From NCBI GenBank assembly GCA_017520425.1, contig JAFXFO010000017.1, forward strand, positions 1-64,000: 64,000 nucleotides of DNA, read 5' to 3'. The position numbers and the translations under genes are program-made. Origin of the DNA: Lachnospiraceae bacterium (GTDB lineage Bacteria > Bacillota > Clostridia > Lachnospirales > Lachnospiraceae). Below the pieces are notes generated by a model. It did not search any database. It was not told where the DNA came from and worked only from the letters and a program-made list of their open reading frames with translations. Position 1 is the first letter of the stretch. Every line of letters starts with the position of its first letter. Of this stretch, positions 43,585 through 52,947 are shown one piece after another.

Positions 43585-45768
43585 ATGAAAACATCAGAAA
43601 CATTACAGAAAGCGGTAGCAAAATACAGGAAGGGAAATGAGGCAGGCTTTAATGAACTCTATCAGGGGTCTTACGGTTACCTTTATACCTGTATCAAGCA
43701 TATTGTACAGCAGGAAGAGTTAACCCTGGATATGCTTCAGGAGACATATCTGGAAATCAGTAAAAGTATCGGTCAGCTGGAGAAAACGGAGAACTTCCTG
43801 AATTGGGCTGCAATGATTGCCAATCGAAAATGCTATGCCTATTTGAAAAAGCAGAATGTGTTGCAGGTGGTGCAGGCAGAGGAGGAGTTTCTTGAAAATG
43901 TGGTGGAGGACGAGGCCTTTATTCCGGAGGAGATTCTTCAAAATCAGGAGAAGCAGCGTCTTATGCGAGAGATTATTGACGGATTAAGTGCGGAGCAGAG
44001 ACTGTGCATTATCGGATATTATTATAACGAAATGAAGCAGGAGGACATGGCAAGAGAGTTTGATATGCCCCTTAATACCGTGAAAACGCATCTGCGTCGG
44101 GCGAAGGAAGAGATTAAGAAGAAGGTGATTGATTTGGATAAGAAGCAGGGTACAAGACTCTACAGTCTGGCACCGTTTTTGGTATTGTTTTTCAATCTGG
44201 AAGCCGAGGCGTGTACACCGCTGCCTTTGGAGTCTGTGATGAAAACAGAAGTCAATGGTGTAAAAAGTGCCTCTAAGAAGGCCATGAAGATGTCCACGAA
44301 GGTGAAAGCGCTTATCGGAGGCATTATTTTAACTACTACGGTAGGAGTGGGTGTTTCTCATGTGGCGAATCAGAGAGAGGTACTGAATCCGGTGGAAAGC
44401 AGCAAAATTGCGGAAGAAGAGGCTACGGAAGAAGATTTAGGGGAAGAAGAACAGAAACCTGCGGAGGAAGAAATTCAGAAACCTGAGGAGGAGATTGTTG
44501 AAGTCCCCGAGGAAGAGCATTTGTATGATGGAGTGACACCTTTGGCAATCTCTGGAATGTATGATAGTTACGGGGATGCTAATGCCGGCGTGATTCCGGT
44601 GTGTAAGGATGGAAAATGGGGCTTGGTTACCTTTGACAATGAGATACTTGTTCCTTTGGAATACGAAGATTATTGCGGCATACCCAATGATGAGGGACAA
44701 ACCTTCTTTGGCAATCCGGGAGACTATCGGGTATTTGACAAGGAAGGAAAGGAATTGTTCCGTGCGGATAAACCGATTACCGCCGTCAGTGAAGGAGTGG
44801 TTTTAACAGAGATTGAGAGTGAAGATGGCTACTTTTTTGAATACCACACATTGGATGGGACACTTCTGTATAGCTCAAAGAACGATAATGTTTTGGTTAC
44901 ACATTATAACAATGCAGTAGGTTTCAGTGAAGGCTATGGAATGTTTAGGGATATGGTAGAAAGTAGAATAGATAAATCCGGATACGTACATAGTATTTTT
45001 GAAACCTATTATGCAGAAAGAATTGCCAAAGCAGAAGAATATAATGCCCAAAACCACGTCGATAAAGTGGGTATTGCAGAAGAAGGATTTCCCTATCCGT
45101 TAGGAGCAGTTGCTCAAGGATATTATATTGCAAGATCGCACAGTGAAGACATTCAAAGAAATAGCTACTATCTGTATGATGTGGATGGCAGTACCCGTTA
45201 CATGCTGTCAGTTAACAGTGTGTACAGACAAGCGGGATATTTGTATACGCAGTCTGATTTTGGATGGACCTTGCGAGGATATTATGGCAATGGTGTAGGA
45301 AAATATAATTATGATACACTGGTAACCATTCATTTAAAAAATGAAGAAAAGCCGGTTTCTTACTTGATAGATATGACAAAGCTTGAGCAAAAGACCAGGG
45401 AGGAGTATAGAGCGACTCATGATCTTGCCGATGAAAGCTGGAAGGATTATGATTGGAGTCCTATCACGGATGAGGCAATTGTGGCTGAGGCGGACGATAT
45501 TTATATTAATGGAGAGAAGTACTGGCTCATTGGTAAGGATGGACAATGGGGCTATATTGATCATAATGGTAAAGTAATGGGTATGTTCCAGGATGCTGCT
45601 GACTTTAATGAAGGGAAAGCAGTTATTATCGACGACGGTATTGCCTATTGGATTGATGAAAGCTTTGAAAAGATTCTGGAAATCGGACCGGCAACAAGTG
45701 CAGTTAATTATGGTGATGTGGTTCGTATTACCTATGAAGATGGCAACAAAGCATTTTTGAGCTATTAA
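43585..45768 (+). CDS. Membrane-tethered ECF sigma factor with WG-like repeat domain
   Basis: Protein of 727 residues. Residues 1-180 are an ECF sigma factor: region 2 (about 21-90, YGYLYTCIKHIV, DMLQETYLEI, FLNWAAMIANRK) and region 4 (about 125-180, LSAEQRLCIIGYYYNEMKQEDMA, TVKTHLRRAKEEI). A span at about 240-262 follows, then an acidic Glu/Pro-rich stretch (270-312) and an extracellular domain with WG-type repeats (KDGKWGLVTFDNEILVPLEY, and KDGQWGYIDHNGKV near 660). A sensor and a sigma factor are joined in one chain, so no separate anti-sigma factor is needed. Release by proteolysis is inferred. ATG 43585 follows AAAGGAG. Confidence 0.9.
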   Translation: MKTSETLQKAVAKYRKGNEAGFNELYQGSYGYLYTCIKHIVQQEELTLDMLQETYLEISKSIGQLEKTENFLNWAAMIANRKCYAYLKKQNVLQVVQAEEEFLENVVEDEAFIPEEILQNQEKQRLMREIIDGLSAEQRLCIIGYYYNEMKQEDMAREFDMPLNTVKTHLRRAKEEIKKKVIDLDKKQGTRLYSLAPFLVLFFNLEAEACTPLPLESVMKTEVNGVKSASKKAMKMSTKVKALIGGIILTTTVGVGVSHVANQREVLNPVESSKIAEEEATEEDLGEEEQKPAEEEIQKPEEEIVEVPEEEHLYDGVTPLAISGMYDSYGDANAGVIPVCKDGKWGLVTFDNEILVPLEYEDYCGIPNDEGQTFFGNPGDYRVFDKEGKELFRADKPITAVSEGVVLTEIESEDGYFFEYHTLDGTLLYSSKNDNVLVTHYNNAVGFSEGYGMFRDMVESRIDKSGYVHSIFETYYAERIAKAEEYNAQNHVDKVGIAEEGFPYPLGAVAQGYYIARSHSEDIQRNSYYLYDVDGSTRYMLSVNSVYRQAGYLYTQSDFGWTLRGYYGNGVGKYNYDTLVTIHLKNEEKPVSYLIDMTKLEQKTREEYRATHDLADESWKDYDWSPITDEAIVAEADDIYINGEKYWLIGKDGQWGYIDHNGKVMGMFQDAADFNEGKAVIIDDGIAYWIDESFEKILEIGPATSAVNYGDVVRITYEDGNKAFLSY

Positions 45769-45811
45769 TGACAGACAAAGCAGATATTGCGTGGGGCAAA
45801 CGGAGGTAAGC

Positions 45812-46474
45812 ATGTTAGATATTTTAATCGTGGAAGACCATCAGGAAATCGGTAAGCTATTGTGTGATTTCCTGCGAAAAGAAAATTACGTGGTAAGCGT
45901 GGCCACCACCGGAGAGAAGGCCTTGGAGCTATATGAAAAGTACGGTGCTAAGCTACTGATTTTGGATATCATGCTGCCCGGAATGGATGGCTTCGCCCTG
46001 TGCTCCAAGGTTCGGGAAAGTGCCAATACCCATATCCTTATCGCCAGTGCCAAAACCGGAAAAGAGGATAAGCTGAAAGGATTAAATCTGGGAGCCGATG
46101 ATTATATCGAGAAACCCTATGATATGGATATCCTGCTGGCGAAAATCAACGGTATTTTCAAGAGGAAGTTTGCCAGAGAGGAGCTGGTGGAGGGAGACTT
46201 ACGACTAAATGCCGTGAATCATACTTTGTATGTAGATGAAAAGGCCATCACTCTTACAGACAAGGAGTTTGAGCTTCTGAAACTGCTGATGGAGAACAAG
46301 GGTACCACCATGAAGAAGGAGTACCTGTTTAGTACGGTCTGGGGCAGCGACAGTGATTCGGAGCTGCAGACCCTGACCGTACATATTAAGTGGCTTCGGG
46401 AGAAGATAGAGGAAGACCCGAAGAATCCAAAGCACATTATTACCGTTTGGGGAGTGGGGTATCGGTTTGAGTAG
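45812..46474 (+). CDS. OmpR-family response regulator
   Basis: Response regulator of 220 residues: receiver domain with phospho-acceptor Asp52 in LLILDIMLPGMDG, acidic pocket Glu8/Asp9, and Lys in EKPYDMD; winged helix DNA-binding domain with ITLTDKEFELLKLLMENKG and LTVHIKWLREKI. CGGAGG lies before ATG 45812. It overlaps the histidine kinase gene by 8 bases, and an ABC exporter follows, the gene order of peptide-antibiotic sensing and detoxification modules. Confidence 0.95.
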   Translation: MLDILIVEDHQEIGKLLCDFLRKENYVVSVATTGEKALELYEKYGAKLLILDIMLPGMDGFALCSKVRESANTHILIASAKTGKEDKLKGLNLGADDYIEKPYDMDILLAKINGIFKRKFAREELVEGDLRLNAVNHTLYVDEKAITLTDKEFELLKLLMENKGTTMKKEYLFSTVWGSDSDSELQTLTVHIKWLREKIEEDPKNPKHIITVWGVGYRFE

Positions 46475-47687
46475 ATATAAACGTTTTGCAACAATCATTA
46501 TTATTATAGAAGTCCTGGTTATCCTGGCCTGTAACCTGCTTTTCCTGCGAAATCAAGCGGATGATTCAGGCAGGCTTTATCGCGTGGAAGCTGCCAGATT
46601 GGTCAAAGAGCTGCAGGAAAAAGATGCAGCGGCCATCGACTTGAGGAAATACTCTACCCTCTTGGCAGTAGGTGAATTTGTACCGGAAGAGACCTGCCAC
46701 AACGACTATCTGGTGGAGCAGGTAGGCGATAAGCTGTATCGAATCGAATATCAGACGACGGAGCAGAAGAAACCTTTGGTTATTATGAATGTGGGCCTTG
46801 GGACCACGTTTCTATTGACCTTGTTCCTGCTTGTTTACGTAGGCAAAAAGGTGTTGAAGCCCTTCCACAATATGACCAATCTGTCCTATGAGCTGGCGAA
46901 AGGCAATCTTTCCACTCCTATCAAGGAGGAGAAAAGTAAGTTTTTCGGCCGTTTCCTTTGGGGTATGGATATGCTGAGGGAGAATTTGGAAAGCAATAAG
47001 GAGAAGGAGCTGGCTCTCCAGAAGGAGAAAAAGACCCTGATTCTTTCCCTGTCCCATGATATTAAGACCCCTCTTTCTGCCATAAAGCTGTATACCAAGG
47101 CACTGTCACAGAACCTTTATGATACAGAGGAAAAGCGCGCTGAAGCCTTGCAGGGAATCGATAAGAATGTGAAGGAAATCGAAAAGTACGTCAGTGAAAT
47201 CGTGGCGGCTTCCAGGGAAGATTTCTTAAATCTTGAGGTACAGGTGGGTGAGGTGTACTTGTCCCAAGTTATGAGTACCATACAGACCTACTATCAGGAC
47301 AAGCTGAGTACTTTACATACTAAGTTTTTGGTAGAGGATATGGAGGAGTGCCTGCTGAAGGCGGACAAGGACCGTCTGGTGGAGGTACTTCAGAATATGC
47401 TGGAAAACGCAATCAAGTATGGGGACGGCAAGGAAATACGGATTACACTCAGGGAGGAAGAGGATTGCAAGCTTCTTTCCGTGGAGAATACAGGTTGCAG
47501 TCTGAAGGAAGAGGAACTCCCCAATCTGTTTGATTCCTTCTACCGGGGCAGTAACAGCCAGGGCGTAAAGGGAAGCGGTTTGGGACTCTATATCTGTCGG
47601 GAGTTAATGAAGAAAATGGACGGGGAAGTTTTCACCGAAATAAGAAACGGAAGCTTTCTGGTAACAGCTGTGATACAGAAGGCGTAG
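46467..47687 (+). CDS. Sensor histidine kinase
   Basis: Kinase of 406 residues: spans at about 7-26 and 104-124 with about 78 extracellular residues between, HAMP-like linker (130-175), H box LSLSHDIKTPLSA (His197), N box NMLENAIKYGDG and G box GSGLGLYICREL. The start is TTG 46467, 8 bases inside the regulator gene, preceded by GGAGTGGGG. The short loop argues for sensing via the neighbouring transporter or in the membrane. A terminator follows before the ABC genes. Confidence 0.93.
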   Translation: MSRYKRFATIIIIIEVLVILACNLLFLRNQADDSGRLYRVEAARLVKELQEKDAAAIDLRKYSTLLAVGEFVPEETCHNDYLVEQVGDKLYRIEYQTTEQKKPLVIMNVGLGTTFLLTLFLLVYVGKKVLKPFHNMTNLSYELAKGNLSTPIKEEKSKFFGRFLWGMDMLRENLESNKEKELALQKEKKTLILSLSHDIKTPLSAIKLYTKALSQNLYDTEEKRAEALQGIDKNVKEIEKYVSEIVAASREDFLNLEVQVGEVYLSQVMSTIQTYYQDKLSTLHTKFLVEDMEECLLKADKDRLVEVLQNMLENAIKYGDGKEIRITLREEEDCKLLSVENTGCSLKEEELPNLFDSFYRGSNSQGVKGSGLGLYICRELMKKMDGEVFTEIRNGSFLVTAVIQKA

Positions 47688-47694
47688 AAGAAGT

Positions 47695-47730
47695 CGCATC
47701 CGCATCGTAAAATCGATGCGGGTGCGTTTA
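47695..47730 (+). terminator. Intrinsic terminator after the histidine kinase gene
   Basis: CGCATCCGCATCG (47695-47707), loop TAAAAT, CGATGCGGGTGCG (47714-47726), one G-T pair, then TTT. It separates the kinase from the ABC genes, so these probably have their own promoter. Confidence 0.85.
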
Positions 47731-47745
47731 ATGATTATTTAATAA

Positions 47746-47780
47746 TTTCTCCTGTATGCTATACCCGTAGACAGGAGAAA
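47746..47780 (+). promoter_or_regulatory. Inverted repeat before the ABC exporter genes
   Basis: TTTCTCCTGT (47746-47755) and ACAGGAGAAA (47771-47780), perfect 10-bp arms with a 15-base spacer containing TGCTATAC, a -10-like sequence. It lies 14 bases before the permease ATG and is a candidate binding site of the adjacent response regulator. Confidence 0.55.
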
Positions 47781-47794
47781 GGAGTTATAGAGAT

Positions 47795-50158
47795 ATGTTT
47801 TTACGAATCTTACAAAAGGATTTAAAGAGAAAAAAGACCATGAATATCATACTGTTTCTGTTCATTGTGCTGGCTACCATGTTTGTAAGCAGTGGTATTA
47901 ACAATGTGGTTACGGTAATGAATGGTACCGACTATTATTTGGATAAGGCGGGCGTGGGGGATTTTATTATTCTCACTATGGGAGACAATGCGGTAGGCTC
48001 TTTGAACGAGATGCTGGAAACAGAGGGGGCTATTAAAGAATACCGTCTGGAACAGATACTTTTTGGCTCCCAAGGCTATATGACCAAGGCAGATGGTAGT
48101 GAATTGAAATCGAAAAATTCCTCCCTTTATCAATCCATGGAGGGAGCGGCTATTACTTTTTTTGATAAGGAGAATGAACCCATTACAAAGATAGAGCCGG
48201 GGCATATTTATGTAACAGGTATGGTCATGGAGGAAAATGACTTACAGCCGGGGGATGTCATCCGGTTAAAGCATAACGGCGTAGAGTTGGAATTTATACT
48301 GGATGGGATGGCAAAGGATGCTCTACTTGGATCTGACTTCATGGGAAACACGCGATTTATAATGTGTGATGCAGACATGCAGAAGCTGTTAGCCAATGAA
48401 GCGATTTATGATCATTATCGGGGAGAGATTTGCTATATTGATACGGATGATGTAAAGGCCATTAAAGCAGCTATGGCAGAGGTGCCCAATATTGCTTTTG
48501 ATGGTCCTCGTTCTACCATTAAGCTGGCATATGTAATGGATATGATTGTGGCATTCGTGGTGTTGATTCTTAGCGTGTGTTTAATCATCGTATCATTTGT
48601 GGTATTAAAGTTTACCATCACCTTTACCATTACGGAGGAATTTCGTGAAATCGGTGTTATGAAGGCTATCGGACTGTCCAATGGGAAAATCCGAAGTCTG
48701 TATATTGTGAAATATTTGCTCATGTCTGTGCTGGGAGCAATGGTAGGATTCTTTGGCAGTGTCCCTTTTGGGAAGCTCCTCTTGGATTCCGTGAGTAAGA
48801 AAATGGTGCTGGGTAATGACAATGCGATACTCATTAATTTTCTGGGTGCCGTGCTGGTAGTATGTGTGATTCTTTTATTTGCATATCTTTGTACGGGCAA
48901 GGTAAAGAAAGCAACACCTGTGGATGCCATTCGTAGTGGTCAGACAGGGGAGCGTTATAAGAACAAAACTGTATTAAGGATTCAGAAATGTCCTACAGGA
49001 AATGCCCTGTTTATGGCATTAAATGATGTGCTAAGCAGCCCCAAGCGGTTTTTAAGTATCATTATTTCCTTTGGACTATGTACCTTGTTTGTACTTATAT
49101 TGGTTAATACCACAGCTACCATGAAAAGCGATAAGTTGATTTATACCTTTGGAACCAGAAGTGATCTGTATCTTTCAGATAGTCAAGTCATGGATAATCT
49201 TGGTGGTGGTACCAAGGAGGATTTGCTTTCATATATGGATAAGCTGGGAGAGGAGCTTACAGAGGAAGGAATGCCGGCACAGTTAGCATTAGAGCTGATT
49301 TATAAATATCCCATTACCTTTCAGGGCAATGATTTTATACTCACCTGCCAGCAGGGCCTAAATACAAAGGCTTCAGAGTATAAGTACATAGAGGGTGTGG
49401 CACCGGAGAGTAAGAATGAGATCTCCATTACGCCTCAGATTTCAGAGATGTTTGGAGCAAAAATAGGAGATACCATAACCATTCACTTTGGAAAACAGGA
49501 CGTGGAATGTATGATAACTGCATACCACCAGACCATGAATCAGTTAGGAGAAATTATACGGTTACATGAGGAGGCACCTACAGATTTTAAATTTGCAGCA
49601 GGTTCGTTGCATTATCAGATTAACTTTTTAGATGCTCCTGATGAGGAAGAAATAGAGCTCCGCAAGGAAAGGATTAAGAAGCTTTTTGACAATGATAAGG
49701 TGATGAACTCTACGGAGTATTGTATTGATTGTACTATGGTGGCAGGTACTCTGGAAAGTGTACAGTTATTACTTTTAGGAATCACGTTGGTAGTAGTGAT
49801 GCTGGTAACCATCCTCATGGAACGAAGCTTTATTGCAGATGAGAAGGGGCAGATTGCCATATTAAAGGCAATCGGTTTTAGAGATAGTGCTATCATTAAG
49901 TGGCATGTATATCGATTTGGATTGGTAGGGTTATTGGCAGTGATTTTGGCAGCAGTATGTTCCATCCCCATGACGGAGCTTTGTATCAACCCTATATTCG
50001 GTATGATGGGAGCCGTGGATGTTGATTATAATATTGACCCCTTGCAGATTTTCCTATTATATCCGGGAGCTGTGCTGGTTATGACTGTGTTGGTGGCATG
50101 GCTGACAGCCCTGTATACGAAAACCATTAAGAGTAGCGATACGGCAAGTGTTGAATAA
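47795..50158 (+). CDS. FtsX-type ABC transporter permease
   Basis: Protein of 787 residues with about eight spans in two FtsX-like sets: one at about 16-38, then 245-271, 305-325, 345-370, a fifth at about 425-450, and 655-680, 710-730, 752-775. About 200-residue extracellular domains follow span 1 and span 5. This is the general plan of exporters with the YknZ/BceB-like core. The motif EFREIGVMKAIGLSNGKIR at the first FtsX domain contacts the ATPase. ATG 47795 follows GGAG by 10 bases. It is 17 bases before the ATPase ATG. Confidence 0.88.
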   Translation: MFLRILQKDLKRKKTMNIILFLFIVLATMFVSSGINNVVTVMNGTDYYLDKAGVGDFIILTMGDNAVGSLNEMLETEGAIKEYRLEQILFGSQGYMTKADGSELKSKNSSLYQSMEGAAITFFDKENEPITKIEPGHIYVTGMVMEENDLQPGDVIRLKHNGVELEFILDGMAKDALLGSDFMGNTRFIMCDADMQKLLANEAIYDHYRGEICYIDTDDVKAIKAAMAEVPNIAFDGPRSTIKLAYVMDMIVAFVVLILSVCLIIVSFVVLKFTITFTITEEFREIGVMKAIGLSNGKIRSLYIVKYLLMSVLGAMVGFFGSVPFGKLLLDSVSKKMVLGNDNAILINFLGAVLVVCVILLFAYLCTGKVKKATPVDAIRSGQTGERYKNKTVLRIQKCPTGNALFMALNDVLSSPKRFLSIIISFGLCTLFVLILVNTTATMKSDKLIYTFGTRSDLYLSDSQVMDNLGGGTKEDLLSYMDKLGEELTEEGMPAQLALELIYKYPITFQGNDFILTCQQGLNTKASEYKYIEGVAPESKNEISITPQISEMFGAKIGDTITIHFGKQDVECMITAYHQTMNQLGEIIRLHEEAPTDFKFAAGSLHYQINFLDAPDEEEIELRKERIKKLFDNDKVMNSTEYCIDCTMVAGTLESVQLLLLGITLVVVMLVTILMERSFIADEKGQIAILKAIGFRDSAIIKWHVYRFGLVGLLAVILAAVCSIPMTELCINPIFGMMGAVDVDYNIDPLQIFLLYPGAVLVMTVLVAWLTALYTKTIKSSDTASVE

Positions 50159-50175
50159 TATTGGAGGATGATAAA

Positions 50176-50937
50176 ATGGCAGTTTTGGAAGTAAAGGATT
50201 TGTGCAAAACCTATGTAGTAAATAAAAGACAGAATAATGTGTTAAAGAATGTGAATTTTGCTGTGGAAGATGGGGAAATGGTGGCTATTATGGGTCCCTC
50301 CGGCTCCGGTAAATCCACACTTTTATATGCGGTATCCGGTATGGATGCAGCCACCAGCGGCAATGTAATGTTTGAAGGGAAAGACCTGACCCGGTTAACT
50401 AATAAGGATCTGGCAACCTTGCGCCTGGATGAGATGGGTTTCATATTCCAGCAGATGTATATGATGAAGAATCTGACCATACTGGATAATATCGTGTTGC
50501 CCGCTATGGAAAGTAAAAAATCCGGGGAGTCCAAGAAGGAAAAGCTGGAGCGTGGTGAGGAGCTTATGCGTAAACTGGGCATCATGGAAGTGGCTGACAA
50601 CGACATCAACGAGGTGTCCGGTGGCCAGCTGCAGCGTGCCTGCATCTGTAGAAGTATGATTAATAAGCCCAAGGTACTTTTTGCCGACGAACCCACCGGT
50701 GCGCTGAACCGTACCGCCTCCAACGAGGTGATGGAAGAGCTGGTGAAGCTGAACAAAGAGGGAACCACCATTATGATGGTTACCCATGATGTAAAGGTGG
50801 CAGCCAAGTGCAGCAGAGTCCTCTACATCGTGGATGGTAATATCAAGGGCGAGTACATCAGTCCCGAAGGAGCCGATGTGCAGGAGAAGGACAGAGAAAG
50901 AAGACTGAATAACTGGCTGATGGAATTGGGCTGGTAA
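50176..50937 (+). CDS. ABC transporter ATPase (MacB/LolD-like)
   Basis: ATPase of 253 residues: Walker A GPSGSGKS (40-47), Q loop FIFQQMYMMKN, signature VSGGQLQRA (147-155), Walker B VLFADEPTG (168-175), switch His in MVTHD. The sequence is of the MacB/LolD type that works with FtsX permeases. Start is ATG 50176 after GGAGGATGATAAA; an in-frame TTG at 50161 is unlikely. With the two-component genes it forms a probable detoxification module. Confidence 0.95.
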   Translation: MAVLEVKDLCKTYVVNKRQNNVLKNVNFAVEDGEMVAIMGPSGSGKSTLLYAVSGMDAATSGNVMFEGKDLTRLTNKDLATLRLDEMGFIFQQMYMMKNLTILDNIVLPAMESKKSGESKKEKLERGEELMRKLGIMEVADNDINEVSGGQLQRACICRSMINKPKVLFADEPTGALNRTASNEVMEELVKLNKEGTTIMMVTHDVKVAAKCSRVLYIVDGNIKGEYISPEGADVQEKDRERRLNNWLMELGW

Positions 50938-50941
50938 ACTG

Positions 50942-50981
50942 AAAAAGTGGTAGAACCTTTGGGGAGGTTCTGCCACTTTTT
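50942..50981 (+). terminator. Bidirectional intrinsic terminator
   Basis: AAAAAGTGGTAGAACCT (50942-50958) pairs with AGGTTCTGCCACTTTTT (50965-50981) with one T-G pair. It serves both the ATPase and the convergent GH13 gene. Confidence 0.85.
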
Positions 50982-51005
50982 GACTTCTTGTTATTAATAA
51001 TTTTA

Positions 51006-52772
51006 TCACTGAAAGCTTCTGGCCCAGGTAATCAAAGAACCATGATGGGTGTTATCATACACAGTCTTCTTCATCTGGTCGGTTACGGGACCGTTCTTTG
51101 CCATCTTCCCTAAGATAACCTGTTGCAGTTCTTCGATGGTCATTTCCTCGTAGGATTTGCCGGCCGGGATTTCTACTTTCTTTTCTTCTTGAGCAGGTGT
51201 GGGCTCTGTCACGGGAGCTTCCTTAGTTGCTTTCGGTGCTGTAGGTTCTTCCTTGACAGGCTCTACAGTAGGTAAAGGTTCTTCGGTTTCCTGTGCCGTA
51301 GTCTTAGTGATTTCTTGCACGGTTGCTTCAACGTTCGACTTGGTCTCTCCTTTAACTGGCTCTGCAACAGTTGCTTCTTCCGCCTTCCAAGACACTATAG
51401 TTGTATCCGTCTTAGGCGCTCCGTCCCCATATTTGTCTGCCGGTCTCCAGATTTCTCCGGAGTTAGCCTTCAGTGTGATAGTAATGCTACCATTCTGAAC
51501 CGGTACCTTGACACCGGAGATAGCGCCCATATATTCTGCAGAGTTACCTGCGGAAACCGTGATGGTTGCAGCATTTTCATCGTTGTTTACGGTGGTGATA
51601 ACGCTACTGCCCTGATAGTTTCTGGCAAAGGCATATTGGCGATTGGTAAGAAGCAGCTCCTTGTACTCGCCGTAGCCTAATTCTTCGGTCTCCTGACGGA
51701 TGTGGCCCAAGGCAGTGATTAGCTTGACGCAGGGGTTATCTGCAGCCTTAGCCTGATATTCCTCAAAGGGCAGTTCAGGACGAAGGGGAGCGTCAGTACC
51801 ATGTCCCTTGACTCCTTCAATACCAAATTCGGAACCATAATAGATGGAAGGTACGCCGGGCATGGTGTATAAAAGTACGTGCACAGGTGCATAGTTTGCC
51901 TTGTTAGTAAGCTTGGAACTAATTCGTTCCACATCATGATTATCCACAAAGTTGTAAAGCATAAAGCTGTTGCCGCACATACCGGAGAGATACTTCAGAG
52001 TATGGGCGATTTCAAAATAGTTATGGTCATTGTGGCCGGAATAAAATGCTTTATGCATCGTGTAATTAGTCACAGAATGAAGGGTGTTCTCGTTAACCCA
52101 GCGGCCATAATTGCCGTGGATTACTTCACCCATAGGCCAAAAGTCAGGCTTTACTTGGTTTGCAGTTTTTCTAAGGTCCTGCATAAACTCAAAATCCAGT
52201 ACATCCGCCGCATCCAGTCGGATACCGTCCACGTCAAATTCGCTGACCCAGAAACGGATGACATCGCAAATGTATTGCTTTACGGTAGGATTCTTTTGGT
52301 TTAGCTTAACAAGAAGGTTGTAGCCGCCCCAGTTGTCGTAGGAGAAGCCGTCGTTATACTCGTTATTGCCCCAGAAGTTCACATTGCAATACCAATCCCT
52401 GTAGGGGGAATTTTCACGGTTTGCTTTTAGGTCCTTAAAGGCAAAGAAATCTCTGCCCGTGTGGTTGAAAACACCATCGAAGATCACCTTGATGCCGGCT
52501 TCGTGGCATTTCTTTACAAAGTGTTTCAGAGTGTCATTGGTGCCCAGTCGGCTATCCAGCTTTTTATAGTCTGTGGTTTCGTAGCCGTGTCCTACGGATT
52601 CGAAAAGGGGGCCGATATAAAGGGCATTACAGCCGATTTTCTGAATGTGATCAATCCAGGGAAGCAATTTATTCAGTCGTTCCACCGGTTCACTGTAGTC
52701 GTTCAGTGCCGGTGCACCGGTCATTCCCAAAGGGTAAATATGATAAAAACATGAGTTGCTATACCATGCCAT
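51006..52772 (-). CDS. Cytoplasmic GH13 alpha-amylase-family enzyme
   Basis: Protein of 588 residues with an (alpha/beta)8 GH13 domain: nucleophile Asp187 in DGIRLDAAD, acid/base Glu216 in PMGEVIHG, transition-state Asp280 in FVDNHD, and FDGVFNHTG near 98. There is no signal peptide, so it acts on imported maltodextrins or stored glycogen. A beta domain follows (about 395-450), then an unusual Glu/Pro/Thr-rich linker (about 455-535) and a C-terminal helical tail of about 50 residues (SYEEMTIEELQQVILGKM). The linker and tail are normally found in secreted enzymes. GAGTCC-type ribosome site (GGAGGACTC) precedes the ATG by 8 bases. Confidence 0.9.
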   Translation of the reverse strand: MAWYSNSCFYHIYPLGMTGAPALNDYSEPVERLNKLLPWIDHIQKIGCNALYIGPLFESVGHGYETTDYKKLDSRLGTNDTLKHFVKKCHEAGIKVIFDGVFNHTGRDFFAFKDLKANRENSPYRDWYCNVNFWGNNEYNDGFSYDNWGGYNLLVKLNQKNPTVKQYICDVIRFWVSEFDVDGIRLDAADVLDFEFMQDLRKTANQVKPDFWPMGEVIHGNYGRWVNENTLHSVTNYTMHKAFYSGHNDHNYFEIAHTLKYLSGMCGNSFMLYNFVDNHDVERISSKLTNKANYAPVHVLLYTMPGVPSIYYGSEFGIEGVKGHGTDAPLRPELPFEEYQAKAADNPCVKLITALGHIRQETEELGYGEYKELLLTNRQYAFARNYQGSSVITTVNNDENAATITVSAGNSAEYMGAISGVKVPVQNGSITITLKANSGEIWRPADKYGDGAPKTDTTIVSWKAEEATVAEPVKGETKSNVEATVQEITKTTAQETEEPLPTVEPVKEEPTAPKATKEAPVTEPTPAQEEKKVEIPAGKSYEEMTIEELQQVILGKMAKNGPVTDQMKKTVYDNTHHGSLITWARSFQ

Positions 52773-52947
52773 AAAGTTGAGTCCTCCATGTTTGCTAAGA
52801 TGTTATTATTGTATCAAAAAAGGAGGCAAATCGCAACTTTCAGCAGGTATGTAAGTGAACTTAATTGGGCGAAAATATAGTGCTTTCAAAAGGCAGAAGT
52901 GATATACTTAAGAAAAGGTATTGTAGCAGGGCGGAGGTACAACTATT

